From NCBI RefSeq assembly GCF_014930455.1, contig NZ_JAAIYO010000002.1, positions 744,001 through 808,000 of the forward strand: 64,000 bases of DNA. The letters are read 5' to 3'. A model generated the notes under the pieces. The model worked only from the letters and a program-made list of their open reading frames with translations. It was not told the DNA's origin and made no database searches. The translations under genes and the position numbers were made by a program. This document shows, piece after piece, positions 26,087 to 34,316 of the stretch. This stretch comes from Corallococcus soli. GTDB taxonomy: Bacteria; Myxococcota; Myxococcia; Myxococcales; Myxococcaceae. Positions within the stretch are counted from its first letter, which is position 1, and the number at the start of each line of letters is the position of its first letter.

Positions 26087-26884
26087 ATGCCCCGGCTGAA
26101 GTTGACGCTCGAATACGACGGCACCCGCTACGTGGGCTGGCAGGTGCAGCCCAACGGGCCGTCCATCCAGTCCACGCTCCAGGACGCGCTCCACAAGCTC
26201 CTGGACGAGCGCGTGTTCGTGGCCTCCGCGGGCCGCACCGACTCCGGCGTGCACGCCACGGGGCAGGTGGCGTGCTTCGACGCCGGGCGGGAGCTGCCCC
26301 TCAAGGCGTACACCATGGGCCTCAACGGCATCCTCCCGCCGGACATCGCGGTGGTGGCCGCGGAGGTGGTGTCAGCGGACTTCGACCCGCGCCGCTGGTC
26401 GCGCGGCAAGCGCTACCGCTACCGGCTGAGCAACCGGCGCACGCGCTCGCCGCTCTTGCGCACGACGCACTGGGAGCTCTTCGCCCCGCTGGACGTGGAG
26501 GCCATGCGCCGCGCGTCGCAGGCGCTGCTGGGCCGGCACGACTTCTCCGCCTTCCGCGCCGCGGACTGCCAGGCGAAGCACGCGGTGCGCGAGGTGCGGC
26601 AGGTGCGGGTGGAGGGCGCCTCCGGCGACGCGGTGGCCGTCGTCGTGGAGGGCACCGCCTTCCTCAAGCACATGGTGCGCAACCTGGTGGGCACGCTGGT
26701 GGAGGTGGGCAAGGGCCGCCGCCCGGAGGCGTGGGTGGCGCAGGTGCTGGCCTCGCGCAACCGGAAGCTCGCCGGGGCCACCGCGCCGCCCCAGGGGCTG
26801 GTGCTGGAGGAGGTCTTCTACGGCGACGGCCCGCCCCCTCGCCCGGCGGGGGAAGTGGCCGTCGCGGAAGAGGACGAAGGGTGA
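26087..26884 (+). CDS. truA: tRNA pseudouridine synthase A
   Basis: The 265-residue enzyme converts uridines 38-40 in the anticodon arm of tRNA to pseudouridine. The signature GRTDSGVHA contains the catalytic Asp52; KRYRYRL and FLKHMVRNLVG are also diagnostic. Length is normal. The first residues MPRLKLTLEYDGTRYVGWQ fit the family start, so the ATG at 26087 is used. The C-terminal 20 residues are an acidic tail. It is 25 bp from the kinase gene and 22 bp from the next gene, suggesting one transcript. Confidence 0.95.
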   Translation: MPRLKLTLEYDGTRYVGWQVQPNGPSIQSTLQDALHKLLDERVFVASAGRTDSGVHATGQVACFDAGRELPLKAYTMGLNGILPPDIAVVAAEVVSADFDPRRWSRGKRYRYRLSNRRTRSPLLRTTHWELFAPLDVEAMRRASQALLGRHDFSAFRAADCQAKHAVREVRQVRVEGASGDAVAVVVEGTAFLKHMVRNLVGTLVEVGKGRRPEAWVAQVLASRNRKLAGATAPPQGLVLEEVFYGDGPPPRPAGEVAVAEEDEG

Positions 26885-26906
26885 GAGTGCGCTAGGCTCC
26901 CGGGCC

Positions 26907-27557
26907 GTGAGCCCCAAGCCCGGTGTCCTCGAGCCGTTGCGCGTCCGCATCCGCCGCTTCCAGTTCATCGTCGGACTGGGGTTCCTGTCGCTCGTGCTGG
27001 GCACGATGCTCGGCGTGTCGCTGATGATCCGCCTGAGGGATCCGCTGGGCGCGCTGCCCTCCGACGTCCTCCGGCTCTTCGTGGCGGTGGTGCTGCAGAA
27101 CCTGTGGATTCTGGCCGTGCTGCCGGCCCTCTGCTACGCCGTCGCGCGCGTCGTCGCGCTGCGGCCGTGGAGCACGGCCCTGGGCGCCGCCATGACGGGC
27201 GGCGTCTTCGTCGTCGCGCTCGGCTTCGTGAGCGACGGGACGGACATGTTGACGCACGGGTGGGGGCTCGCTTCGGCGCTGCGGCTGGCCACCTTCGTGG
27301 GCGGCATCCTGCTCAGCGTCTGGGGCATCCGCGCCGCGCGGACCGCCGCCGAGCGGGGCTCCTCCGCCGCGCAGGTGAAGGCCGTGGAGCGCCAGTCGGA
27401 GTACGACGAGTTCCTCAAGGCCGCGGAGGCCGGCGGTGCGCGCCTGGAGCAGCGGGACCAGGCCGCTTCTACCGCTGCCGCACCCTCCACGGCCCCGGCC
27501 GCGCCCGAGGGGCAGGAGTCCCCCCCGGGCGAAGCGCCGAAGACGCCCGCGGCCTGA
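26907..27557 (+). CDS. Small membrane protein of unknown function
   Basis: The 216-residue protein starts with GTG. It has four predicted membrane helices (about residues 20-42, 57-82, 90-112, 120-143) followed by a cytoplasmic helix (KAVERQSEYDEFLKAAEAGG) and a disordered Pro/Ala/Glu tail of about 45 residues. I recognise no family. It sits at the end of the kinase-truA unit and converges with argC, 24 bp away. Confidence 0.6.
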   Translation: MSPKPGVLEPLRVRIRRFQFIVGLGFLSLVLGTMLGVSLMIRLRDPLGALPSDVLRLFVAVVLQNLWILAVLPALCYAVARVVALRPWSTALGAAMTGGVFVVALGFVSDGTDMLTHGWGLASALRLATFVGGILLSVWGIRAARTAAERGSSAAQVKAVERQSEYDEFLKAAEAGGARLEQRDQAASTAAAPSTAPAAPEGQESPPGEAPKTPAA

Positions 27558-27581
27558 GGGGGCCGCGGGGCACGCCGGGGA

Positions 27582-28652
27582 CTACGGGTAGCAGGCCGCC
27601 TGACGCAGGCCGGTGTCCTCGTCGAAGCCGAGCGCGACGTTGAAGTTCTGCAGCGCCTGCCCGGCCATGCCCTTCACCAGGTTGTCCAGCGCGGCCATCA
27701 CCGCCACGGAGCGGCCCTTGGTGGCCACGGAGATGTCGCAGAAGTTGCTGCCGGTGACGGCCGCGACGCGCGGCGTGCCCTCCACGATGCGCACGAACTT
27801 CGAGCCCTCGTAGTAGCGGCGGTACTTCTCCGTCAGCGACTGCGTCACCACCGCGCCGCCGTGCTCCGGCCACTCGAACTGCACGGTGGCGAAGATGCCG
27901 CGCACCATGGGCGCCGAGTGCGGCACGAAGGCCAGCCGGTGCCGGGACGCCCCGTGCGCCACCAGCATCACCTCCACCTCCGCCTCGTGCTGGTGCTCCA
28001 GCGGCTTGTACGCGCGGAAGTCGTGCGCGCGCGTCGGGTGGTGCGTGCCCTCACCGGGCAGCGAGCCGGAGCCGGACGAGCCCGTCACGCCCGACACGGC
28101 CAGCAGCCCCAGCCCCGGCGTGGCCGCGATGGGCAGGAGCGCCAGCTGCACCGCCGTGGCGAAGCAGCCCGGGTTGGCGATGCGCTTCGCCGTCTTCACG
28201 GCGTCCCGCTTCCACTCGGTGAGGCCGTAGGTGAACGTGCCCAGCAGCTCCGGCGCGGGGTGCGGCCGGCCGTAGGCGCCCGCGTAGCGCCCCGGGTGGT
28301 CCAGGCGGAAGTCGGACGACAGGTCCACCAGCAGCATCCGGTCCGTGAGGCCGGCGTCCGCCCACTGCTTCTCCAGCCCGGCGAACTGCGACGCCAGCTC
28401 CCCGTGGCCCAGCGCGCTGAAGACCACCGGGCGCGCCGAGTCCGAAAGCCAGCGCCAGTCCGGCTCCGCCTCGAAGCGGCCGTCCACCAGCCCCCGCAGG
28501 TGCGGGTGCACCTTGTGGATGGGCGACCCGGCATGGTGCCGGGACACCACGCGGATGCCGGCCACGCCGGGGTGGCCGGACAAGAGTCGCAACAGCTCGC
28601 CCCCGCCGAAACCGGAGGCCCCCAGGATGTAGATGTGCGCAGGCGTCGTCAT
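27582..28652 (-). CDS. argC: N-acyl-gamma-glutamyl-phosphate reductase
   Basis: The 356-residue reductase makes N-acyl-glutamate semialdehyde from the acyl phosphate using NADPH. The nucleotide-binding start is ILGASGFGGGELLRLL. The catalytic Cys163 lies in NPGCFATA. The downstream HQH (in LEHQHEAEV) and the PHSAPMVRGIF segment carry the remaining active-site residues. It is the last gene of the arginine operon. Its ATG overlaps the stop of the P-loop gene by four bases (ATGA), so translation of the two is coupled. Whether it uses acetyl or succinyl intermediates is open (see findings). Confidence 0.93.
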   Translation of the reverse strand: MTTPAHIYILGASGFGGGELLRLLSGHPGVAGIRVVSRHHAGSPIHKVHPHLRGLVDGRFEAEPDWRWLSDSARPVVFSALGHGELASQFAGLEKQWADAGLTDRMLLVDLSSDFRLDHPGRYAGAYGRPHPAPELLGTFTYGLTEWKRDAVKTAKRIANPGCFATAVQLALLPIAATPGLGLLAVSGVTGSSGSGSLPGEGTHHPTRAHDFRAYKPLEHQHEAEVEVMLVAHGASRHRLAFVPHSAPMVRGIFATVQFEWPEHGGAVVTQSLTEKYRRYYEGSKFVRIVEGTPRVAAVTGSNFCDISVATKGRSVAVMAALDNLVKGMAGQALQNFNVALGFDEDTGLRQAACYP

Positions 28653-29710
28653 GACTTCCTCCCCGCGCCCAGCTTCGGCGCGAGCTTCTCCACGATGAGG
28701 TTTCCCAGGGCGTTTGGATCCGCGCGCGCGTTGCGGGCCGGCAGGCCCACCACCTGCTCCACGAAGCGCACGCCCACCGCGTTGTCCGTCGCGGGCCCGG
28801 CGACCATGTCCATCTCGATGCCGTACACCTCACGCAGGTGCCGCACGCCGCCCGCCGCGCCAACAGGGTCATTGGCGCAGAGGATGAACGCGCCGCCCAG
28901 GGCCTTGAGCTCCGGGTCCGCCAGGATGGCCTGCACGCCGTATTCGCCCATGATGCCGTCGCCCGTCTCCGCGACGATGACGTCCACGTCCTGGGCCGCC
29001 ATCTCCGAGAACACGATGCGCGCCACCCTGGACGCCGTGCGCGCCCCGGTGCAGACGATGCCCGCGTCGGTGAAGTCCATCACCACGTCCGCGCCGCTGT
29101 CCTGCATGGCCAGGGTGTCGCGCATCAGCGACACGCCGGTGAGCTTCGCGCCGCCCACGCGGTAGCCCGCCTGGGACAGCTTGCGCACCACGACGCTGGC
29201 CGCGTACGTCTTGCCCGCGTTCATGCAGGTGCCCACCACGTAGACCACCGGGCACGTCACCGCCTTGGACGTGCCCTTGAGCGCGCCCGCGGAGACGTGC
29301 GCGTGCACACCCGCGCGGGACTGGAACTCCGGGAACGTCAACACCTGGCCCAGCACCTCCGCCTCGAAGGGCGCGCCCACGCCGGGGTTGTGCGACGTGC
29401 ACTTCCCGATGACGCCGCCCATGTTGAGGATGTGGAGCCGGTCGCCCACCGTGACGGACGTGGGCACCACGCCCTCGTAGCCGTGCAGGGCGTTGCGGTG
29501 GCCCAGCGCGCCCACGACGATGTCGCCCGCGTGCAGCGTGACGAGCCGGCCGTTCACGTCCTCCAGCTGGTTGTAGACGGTCTTCTCCCCGTGGATGCGG
29601 ACCGCGATGACCGCGCCCTCCTCGCACTTCACCTCGTCCGCGAGGTGCACCGTGCGGCCCACCTGGAGGTTGCGAGTGACACTGCCCACCTTGTCGACCT
29701 GGATCTTCAT
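28649..29710 (-). CDS. P-loop protein of unknown function embedded in the arginine operon
   Basis: The 353-residue protein has two parts. Residues 1-130 are rich in beta strands (KCEEGAVIAVRIHGEKTVYNQL). Residues about 135-353 form a P-loop NTPase with VVGTCMNAGKT, then GAKLTGVSLMRD, DVIVAETGDGIMGEYG and ILCANDPVGAAGG. The pattern recalls dethiobiotin synthetase (BioD) and DUF1611, a family that includes a D-glutamate N-acetyltransferase (DgcN). It begins 1 bp after argG and overlaps argC by four bases, so it belongs to the operon. No acyl-glutamate synthase gene is present in the cluster, so a part in forming or handling the acylated precursor is an attractive but unproven idea. Confidence 0.6.
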   Translation of the reverse strand: MKIQVDKVGSVTRNLQVGRTVHLADEVKCEEGAVIAVRIHGEKTVYNQLEDVNGRLVTLHAGDIVVGALGHRNALHGYEGVVPTSVTVGDRLHILNMGGVIGKCTSHNPGVGAPFEAEVLGQVLTFPEFQSRAGVHAHVSAGALKGTSKAVTCPVVYVVGTCMNAGKTYAASVVVRKLSQAGYRVGGAKLTGVSLMRDTLAMQDSGADVVMDFTDAGIVCTGARTASRVARIVFSEMAAQDVDVIVAETGDGIMGEYGVQAILADPELKALGGAFILCANDPVGAAGGVRHLREVYGIEMDMVAGPATDNAVGVRFVEQVVGLPARNARADPNALGNLIVEKLAPKLGAGRKS

Positions 29711-29711
29711 G

Positions 29712-30899
29712 TCACTTGGCTTTCTGCGAGAGCATCTGCGCGACACCGTAGAGTTTGGCGAACCCCGCCGCTTCCGTCCCCGTCCACAACACGTTGGCCT
29801 CTCCGTACGTCGCCACCTTCGCGTCCATCAGCGAGTGCGGCGAACGCACGCCTTCCACGACGTGGATGCGCGGGGTGAGCACCAGCTTCACCTCGCCCGT
29901 CACGCGCTCCTGCGAGGAGGCGAGGAACGCCTCCAGGTCCTTCACCACCGGGTCGAAGAAGTGCCCCTCGTGGAGCAGCGACCCGTACAGGTTGCCCAGC
30001 GTCTCCTTCCAGAAGAGCTGCTTGCCCGACAGCACCAGCTTCTCCAGCTCGCGGTGCGACGCGATGAGCAGGTGCGCCGCGGGCGCCTCGAAGCCCACGC
30101 GGCCCTTGATGCCCAGGATGGTGTCGCCCAGGTGCACGCCCCGGCCGATGCCGTACGTGCGCCCCAGCGCGTTCAGCTTCTCCACCAGCGCCACGGCCGA
30201 CAGCGCCTGGCCGTCCAGCGCCACCGGCACGCCCTTCTCGTACGACACCACCACGGGCAGCGGCTTCAGGTCGGAGGGGATGACGCCACCGGGGAAGGCC
30301 GCCTCGGGCAGGGTGCTCCACGAGTCCAGCGTCTCGCTGCCGCCCACGGACGTGCCCCACATGCCCTCGTTGATGGAATACGCGCCCAGCTTCGCGGGCA
30401 GGTGCACGCCCCGCTCCGCCAGGTAGTCCAGCTCCTGCTTCCGGGACAGCGCCAGGTCGCGGATGGGGGTGATGAGCTGGAGCTGGGGCGCGAGCGTGCG
30501 GAAGGCCACGTCGAAGCGCACCTGATCATTGCCCGCGCCGGTGCTGCCGTGGGCCACGGCCTGCACGCCCAGCTTCTCCGCCATGCGCACGGCCTCCACG
30601 GCCTGGCAGGCGCGCTCGGCGGAGACGCTCAGCGGGTAGACCTGGCCGCGCAGCACGTTGCCGGCGATGAGGAAGCGCAGGTAGCCCTGGAAGAGGGTGT
30701 CGCGCGCGTCCACCGTGTGGTGCGCCACCGCGCCCAGCTTCAGCGCCAGGGCCTGGATGCGCTCCAACTGCTCGGGCGGAAAGCCGCCCGTGTCCACGGT
30801 GACGGTGGTGACGTCCCAGCCCTGCTCGCGCAGATACACCGTGCAGAACGCGGTATCGAGTCCACCGGAGAACGCCAGCACCACGGACTTCTTGCTCAT
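29712..30899 (-). CDS. argG: Argininosuccinate synthase
   Basis: The 395-residue ligase joins citrulline and aspartate with ATP. The PP-loop is FSGGLDTAF (Ala in place of the common final Ser). AHGSTGAGNDQVRF is the aspartate/citrulline site. The segments YSINEGMWGTSVGG and GIGRGVHLGDTILGIKGRVGFEA match the Bacteroidetes form of ArgG as I remember it rather than the usual proteobacterial one. GGAG lies about 10 bases before the ATG. It follows argH by 38 bp and is adjacent to the P-loop gene. Confidence 0.93.
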   Translation of the reverse strand: MSKKSVVLAFSGGLDTAFCTVYLREQGWDVTTVTVDTGGFPPEQLERIQALALKLGAVAHHTVDARDTLFQGYLRFLIAGNVLRGQVYPLSVSAERACQAVEAVRMAEKLGVQAVAHGSTGAGNDQVRFDVAFRTLAPQLQLITPIRDLALSRKQELDYLAERGVHLPAKLGAYSINEGMWGTSVGGSETLDSWSTLPEAAFPGGVIPSDLKPLPVVVSYEKGVPVALDGQALSAVALVEKLNALGRTYGIGRGVHLGDTILGIKGRVGFEAPAAHLLIASHRELEKLVLSGKQLFWKETLGNLYGSLLHEGHFFDPVVKDLEAFLASSQERVTGEVKLVLTPRIHVVEGVRSPHSLMDAKVATYGEANVLWTGTEAAGFAKLYGVAQMLSQKAK

Positions 30900-30937
30900 G
30901 CTCAGGACTCCTCTTCTTCAAAAAGGGATGGGAAGAC

Positions 30938-32287
30938 TCAGGCGGCCCAGACGCGCTCGGCGGCCTGGGTCTGCTGCGCGTGGGTGCGCGTGAGCCACTC
31001 GCGCGCGTCCGCCAGTTCCTCGCGCGCGGTGGCGAGGCCCAGGTTGCCGGCGCCACCCAGGTGGGTGGCCGTCAGCGCGCCGCGGTCCGGCTGGAAGGTG
31101 CCGTCGTTCAGCTGGCGGCCCACCTCCCGGTACGCGTCGCGGAAGGGCAGGCCCTGCGCCACCAGGGCGTAGGCATGGTGCGCGGCGTAGAGCGAGTCGT
31201 CGCACGCCGCGCGGGCCTTGTCCGCGTTCACCTTCAGCGCGGGCACCAGCCGCGCCAGCACCTCCAGGAGCGCCTTCGTGCTGGCCAGCGCCTGGAAGGT
31301 GGGGCGCTTCAGCAACTGGAAGTCACGGTGGTAGCTGGACGGAAGCCCACCCGCCACCGCCTCCACCTGGTGCGCCAGGCCCCGGAGCTCGCGGCAGCGG
31401 CCTCGCGCCAGCTCCACGACGTCCGGGTTCTTCTTCTGGGGCATGATGGACGAGCCCGTGGTGAAGGCATCCGGCAGGGCCAGGAAGCCGAACTCGTCCA
31501 TGCTGTAGAGCTGCACGTCCCACAGCCACTTCTCCAGAGTGCCCGCCACCGAGCACGCCCAGGTGAGCAGCGCCGCCTCATGCCGCCCCCGACTGTCCTG
31601 CGCGTCGATGGGGCTGCGTTGAACCCGACTGAAACCGAGGAGCCGCGCGACATATTCACGGTCGATGGGGAGCGGCACGCCGAAGCCCGCCGCCGCGCCC
31701 AGCGGACAGCGATCAATCCGGCCCCACACGCCCTTGAGCGCCTCCAGCTCCTCCAGCAGCCCTTCGGCGAACGCCATGCCCCACAGCCCGAAGGTGGACG
31801 GCATCGCGCGGCGCAGGTGCGTGTAGCCGGGCAGGGGCAGGTCCGCGTGGCCTTCCGCGAAGTCGAGGAACGTCCCGGCCAGCTCCGCCGTGCGCGCGCC
31901 CAGGGCGAGCAACTCCTCGCGCAGGTACAGGCGCAGGGCGAGCAGCACCTGATCGTTGCGCGAGCGCGCCAAGTGGATGCGCTTGCCGGCTTCACCCGTG
32001 CGCTCCACGAGCGCGGCCTCCAGCGCGGTGTGGCCGTCCTCCTGCTCCGGGCGGATGACGAAGCGGCCCGCGCGCGCCTCGGCGTGCAGCGCCTTCAGCG
32101 CGCCGACGAGCGACGTGGCGGCCTCCGGCGCGAGCAGGCCCACGTGCGCGAGCATGCGCGCGTGCGCGGCGCTGCCCAGCGCGTCGTGCGGCACGAGCGA
32201 CAGGTCCACCACGGGGTCGTCGCCCACGGTGAAGGCGTGGATGGCCGCGTCCAGCGGCTGGCCCTTGCCCCACAATGTCTCAGCCAC
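30938..32287 (-). CDS. argH: Argininosuccinate lyase
   Basis: The lyase (449 residues from the GTG at 32287) releases arginine and fumarate, the last step of the pathway. The superfamily signature GSSIMPQKKNPD is intact, as are HLARSRNDQV and PGYTHLRRAMPSSFGLW-like segments. The GTG is preferred over an ATG at 32305 because GAGGAGG lies 6-7 bases before it. Either choice overlaps the end of argE, so the two are translationally coupled. The LW..FTVGDDPVVDL start and overall pattern again resemble the Bacteroidetes branch. Confidence 0.92.
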   Translation of the reverse strand: MAETLWGKGQPLDAAIHAFTVGDDPVVDLSLVPHDALGSAAHARMLAHVGLLAPEAATSLVGALKALHAEARAGRFVIRPEQEDGHTALEAALVERTGEAGKRIHLARSRNDQVLLALRLYLREELLALGARTAELAGTFLDFAEGHADLPLPGYTHLRRAMPSTFGLWGMAFAEGLLEELEALKGVWGRIDRCPLGAAAGFGVPLPIDREYVARLLGFSRVQRSPIDAQDSRGRHEAALLTWACSVAGTLEKWLWDVQLYSMDEFGFLALPDAFTTGSSIMPQKKNPDVVELARGRCRELRGLAHQVEAVAGGLPSSYHRDFQLLKRPTFQALASTKALLEVLARLVPALKVNADKARAACDDSLYAAHHAYALVAQGLPFRDAYREVGRQLNDGTFQPDRGALTATHLGGAGNLGLATAREELADAREWLTRTHAQQTQAAERVWAA

Positions 32288-33335
32288 GCGCCACCTCCTC
32301 GGCATAGCCGTGCAGCAGTCGTCGATAGAACGCGAGCCCCGCCTCCAGCTCCGCGCGCGTGAGGTACTCGTTCGCCTGGTGGCTGCGCAGCGTGTCGCCC
32401 GGGCCCACCTTCACCGCCGGCACGTCGCCCAGGAACGCCCAGTCGGACGTGGTGCTGGAGCCCACCGTGCCCTGTCCCGCCGCCGCCACCGCCGCGCGCA
32501 CCAGGGGGTGCGTGTCCTGCGTGCCCTTGGGCAGGTAGCGCGCCGAGTGCACCACCACCTCGCTCTCCAGCGCCGCGCCCACGTCCTGGGCCACCTTCGC
32601 GTGGTCCATGCCCGGCGTGGTGCGCAGGTCCACGAAGAACTCGCACCGGTCCGGCACCTGGTTGCGCGCCAGGCCCCCCGACACCTGCGTCACCTGCGCC
32701 CGCGCCTCACCCAGCAGCGGGTGCGCGGGGAAGCGGAGCGCGGACACGGCCTGGATGTCCCGGGCCGCCTTGAGGATGGCGTTGTCCAGTCCACCCGCGT
32801 GCGCGACGTGGCCGGACCTCCCGTGCGCGATGCAGCGCAGCAGCAGCATGCCCCGCTGCGCCGTGCAGGGCTTGAGCGACGTGGGCTCGCCCACGATGGC
32901 GGCGTCCAGCGGCCCCAGCGTGGGGAGCAGGGGCCCCAGGCCCTTGCCGCCCGTCTCCTCCTCGGCGGTGAGCGCGAAGACGTGCTCCACACCCTCCGGC
33001 GCGCCTTCTTCCAGGAGCGCCTTCGCGGTGAGGAGCATGGCGGTGACGCAGCCCTTAGCGTCGTTGGCGCCCAGGCCGTAGAGGGTGTCGTCCTTCCACA
33101 CGGCCTCATGGGGCTCGGTGGTCCACCCGGCGCACGGCTTCACCGTGTCCAGGTGCGAGTTGACGAGCAGGCGCTTCGGGCCGCTGCCCACGCTGAACCA
33201 GACGTTGTGGCCCTGGCGGTGCACGCGGGCACCCCAGGACTCGGCCTGGCCGGCCACGAGGTCCGCGATGCGGGCCTCGTCACCGGAGACGCTGGGCGTC
33301 GCGACCAGCGCGGTGAGCAGCTCGGTGGGGTTCAA
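32280..33335 (-). CDS. argE: N-acyl-ornithine/N-acyl-citrulline deacylase (M20 family)
   Basis: This 351-residue zinc hydrolase removes the acyl group from the pathway intermediate. Metal ligands and catalytic residues appear as NSHLDTV, GANDAKG, TAEEETGG and GEPT, with a dimerisation domain between (about residues 160-270). The context of an acyl-ornithine carbamoyltransferase suggests acyl-citrulline as the substrate, as in Xanthomonas. It starts with TTG at 33335, overlapping the argB stop as TTGA, so it is translationally coupled to argB. DapE-like desuccinylation is possible. Confidence 0.88.
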   Translation of the reverse strand: MNPTELLTALVATPSVSGDEARIADLVAGQAESWGARVHRQGHNVWFSVGSGPKRLLVNSHLDTVKPCAGWTTEPHEAVWKDDTLYGLGANDAKGCVTAMLLTAKALLEEGAPEGVEHVFALTAEEETGGKGLGPLLPTLGPLDAAIVGEPTSLKPCTAQRGMLLLRCIAHGRSGHVAHAGGLDNAILKAARDIQAVSALRFPAHPLLGEARAQVTQVSGGLARNQVPDRCEFFVDLRTTPGMDHAKVAQDVGAALESEVVVHSARYLPKGTQDTHPLVRAAVAAAGQGTVGSSTTSDWAFLGDVPAVKVGPGDTLRSHQANEYLTRAELEAGLAFYRRLLHGYAEEVARG

Positions 33336-34258
33336 CCCCTGGCCTCACCGTGCTTCACCGGGTGCTCGCGCACGACCATGGTCCCGCTGCCCTCGTTGGT
33401 GAAGACCTCCTCCAGGAGCGCGTCGGACTGCTTGCCGCTGACCAGGTGCACGCTGCCCACGCCGCCCACGAGCGCGTGACGCATGGCGTGCGCCTTGGGC
33501 CGCATGCCGCCCGTGAGCCGGCCTTCGGCCTCCAGGGAGGCCAGGTCCGACAGCGTGGCGAGCGAGATGACGGACGACGGGTCGGAGACGTCCTTCAGGA
33601 GTCCCGGCACCTCCACCAGGAAGAAGAGCTTTTCGGCATGCAGCGCCGCCGCGATGGCCGCCGCCACGGTGTCCGCGTTGGTGTTGTAGACGGCGCCGTC
33701 CTGGCCTCCGGACAGCGGGGCGATGACGGGCACGTAGTCCGCGGAGCGCAGGTGCTCCACGACGCGCGTGTCCACCGACTCGATGTCGCCCACGAGGCCG
33801 TAGTCCACCATGCGCCCCTGCGTCTCACCGGGCTCGGTGACCATGACGGGCGGGCGGCGGCGCGCCTTGATGAGGCCCGCGTCCACGCCGGACAGGCCCA
33901 CGGCGGGCACGCCCGCGGCCTGGAGGTCCGCCAGCAGGTCCGTGTGCAGCTTGCCCGCGAGCACCATCTTCGCCGCGTCCAGCACCGGCGCGGAGGTGAT
34001 GCGGCGGCCGGCCGCCTTCTCGATGGGCAGGTGCAGCGCGTCGCAGAGCGCGTCCAGCTCCGGGCCGCCGCCGTGCACCACCACGGGGCGGATGGAGAAG
34101 GCCCACAGCAGGGCGATCTGTTCGCACGCCGTCTTGCGCGTGCGCGGGTCGCTCAGCACGGCGCCGCCCAGCTTCACCACGAACGTCTTGCTGCGGAACT
34201 GCTTCACGTACTTCGCCGCGTTGCGGAGTGCGGCGTACGGGTCGGGAGACAAGGGCAC
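33332..34258 (-). CDS. argB: N-acyl-glutamate kinase
   Basis: The 308-residue kinase phosphorylates N-acyl-glutamate, normally the committed and feedback-regulated step. Motifs are VVKLGGAVL, VHGGGPELDAL, GRRIT, VDYGLVGDIESVD and NTNADTV. NTNADT and GRRIT differ from the common NINADT and GLRVT and are shared with Bacteroidetes ArgB sequences I recall. The N-terminus lacks the longer helix that confers arginine inhibition in many bacteria, apart from about 22 residues before the first strand. It starts with GTG, 58 bp after argF'. Confidence 0.9.
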   Translation of the reverse strand: MPLSPDPYAALRNAAKYVKQFRSKTFVVKLGGAVLSDPRTRKTACEQIALLWAFSIRPVVVHGGGPELDALCDALHLPIEKAAGRRITSAPVLDAAKMVLAGKLHTDLLADLQAAGVPAVGLSGVDAGLIKARRRPPVMVTEPGETQGRMVDYGLVGDIESVDTRVVEHLRSADYVPVIAPLSGGQDGAVYNTNADTVAAAIAAALHAEKLFFLVEVPGLLKDVSDPSSVISLATLSDLASLEAEGRLTGGMRPKAHAMRHALVGGVGSVHLVSGKQSDALLEEVFTNEGSGTMVVREHPVKHGEARG

Positions 34259-34316
34259 GGGGGACCTCTGGAAAGTCAGAAGGGGTTGGAAGGGGAGGGC
34301 GGTGGGGCGTGGGACT

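Noticed and set aside
33332-33346. GGGGTTCAACCCC-like palindrome at the argB/argE junction as a regulatory hairpin
   Set aside because: It coincides with the end of argB and the TTG start of argE and is explained by the overlapping codons; no other support.
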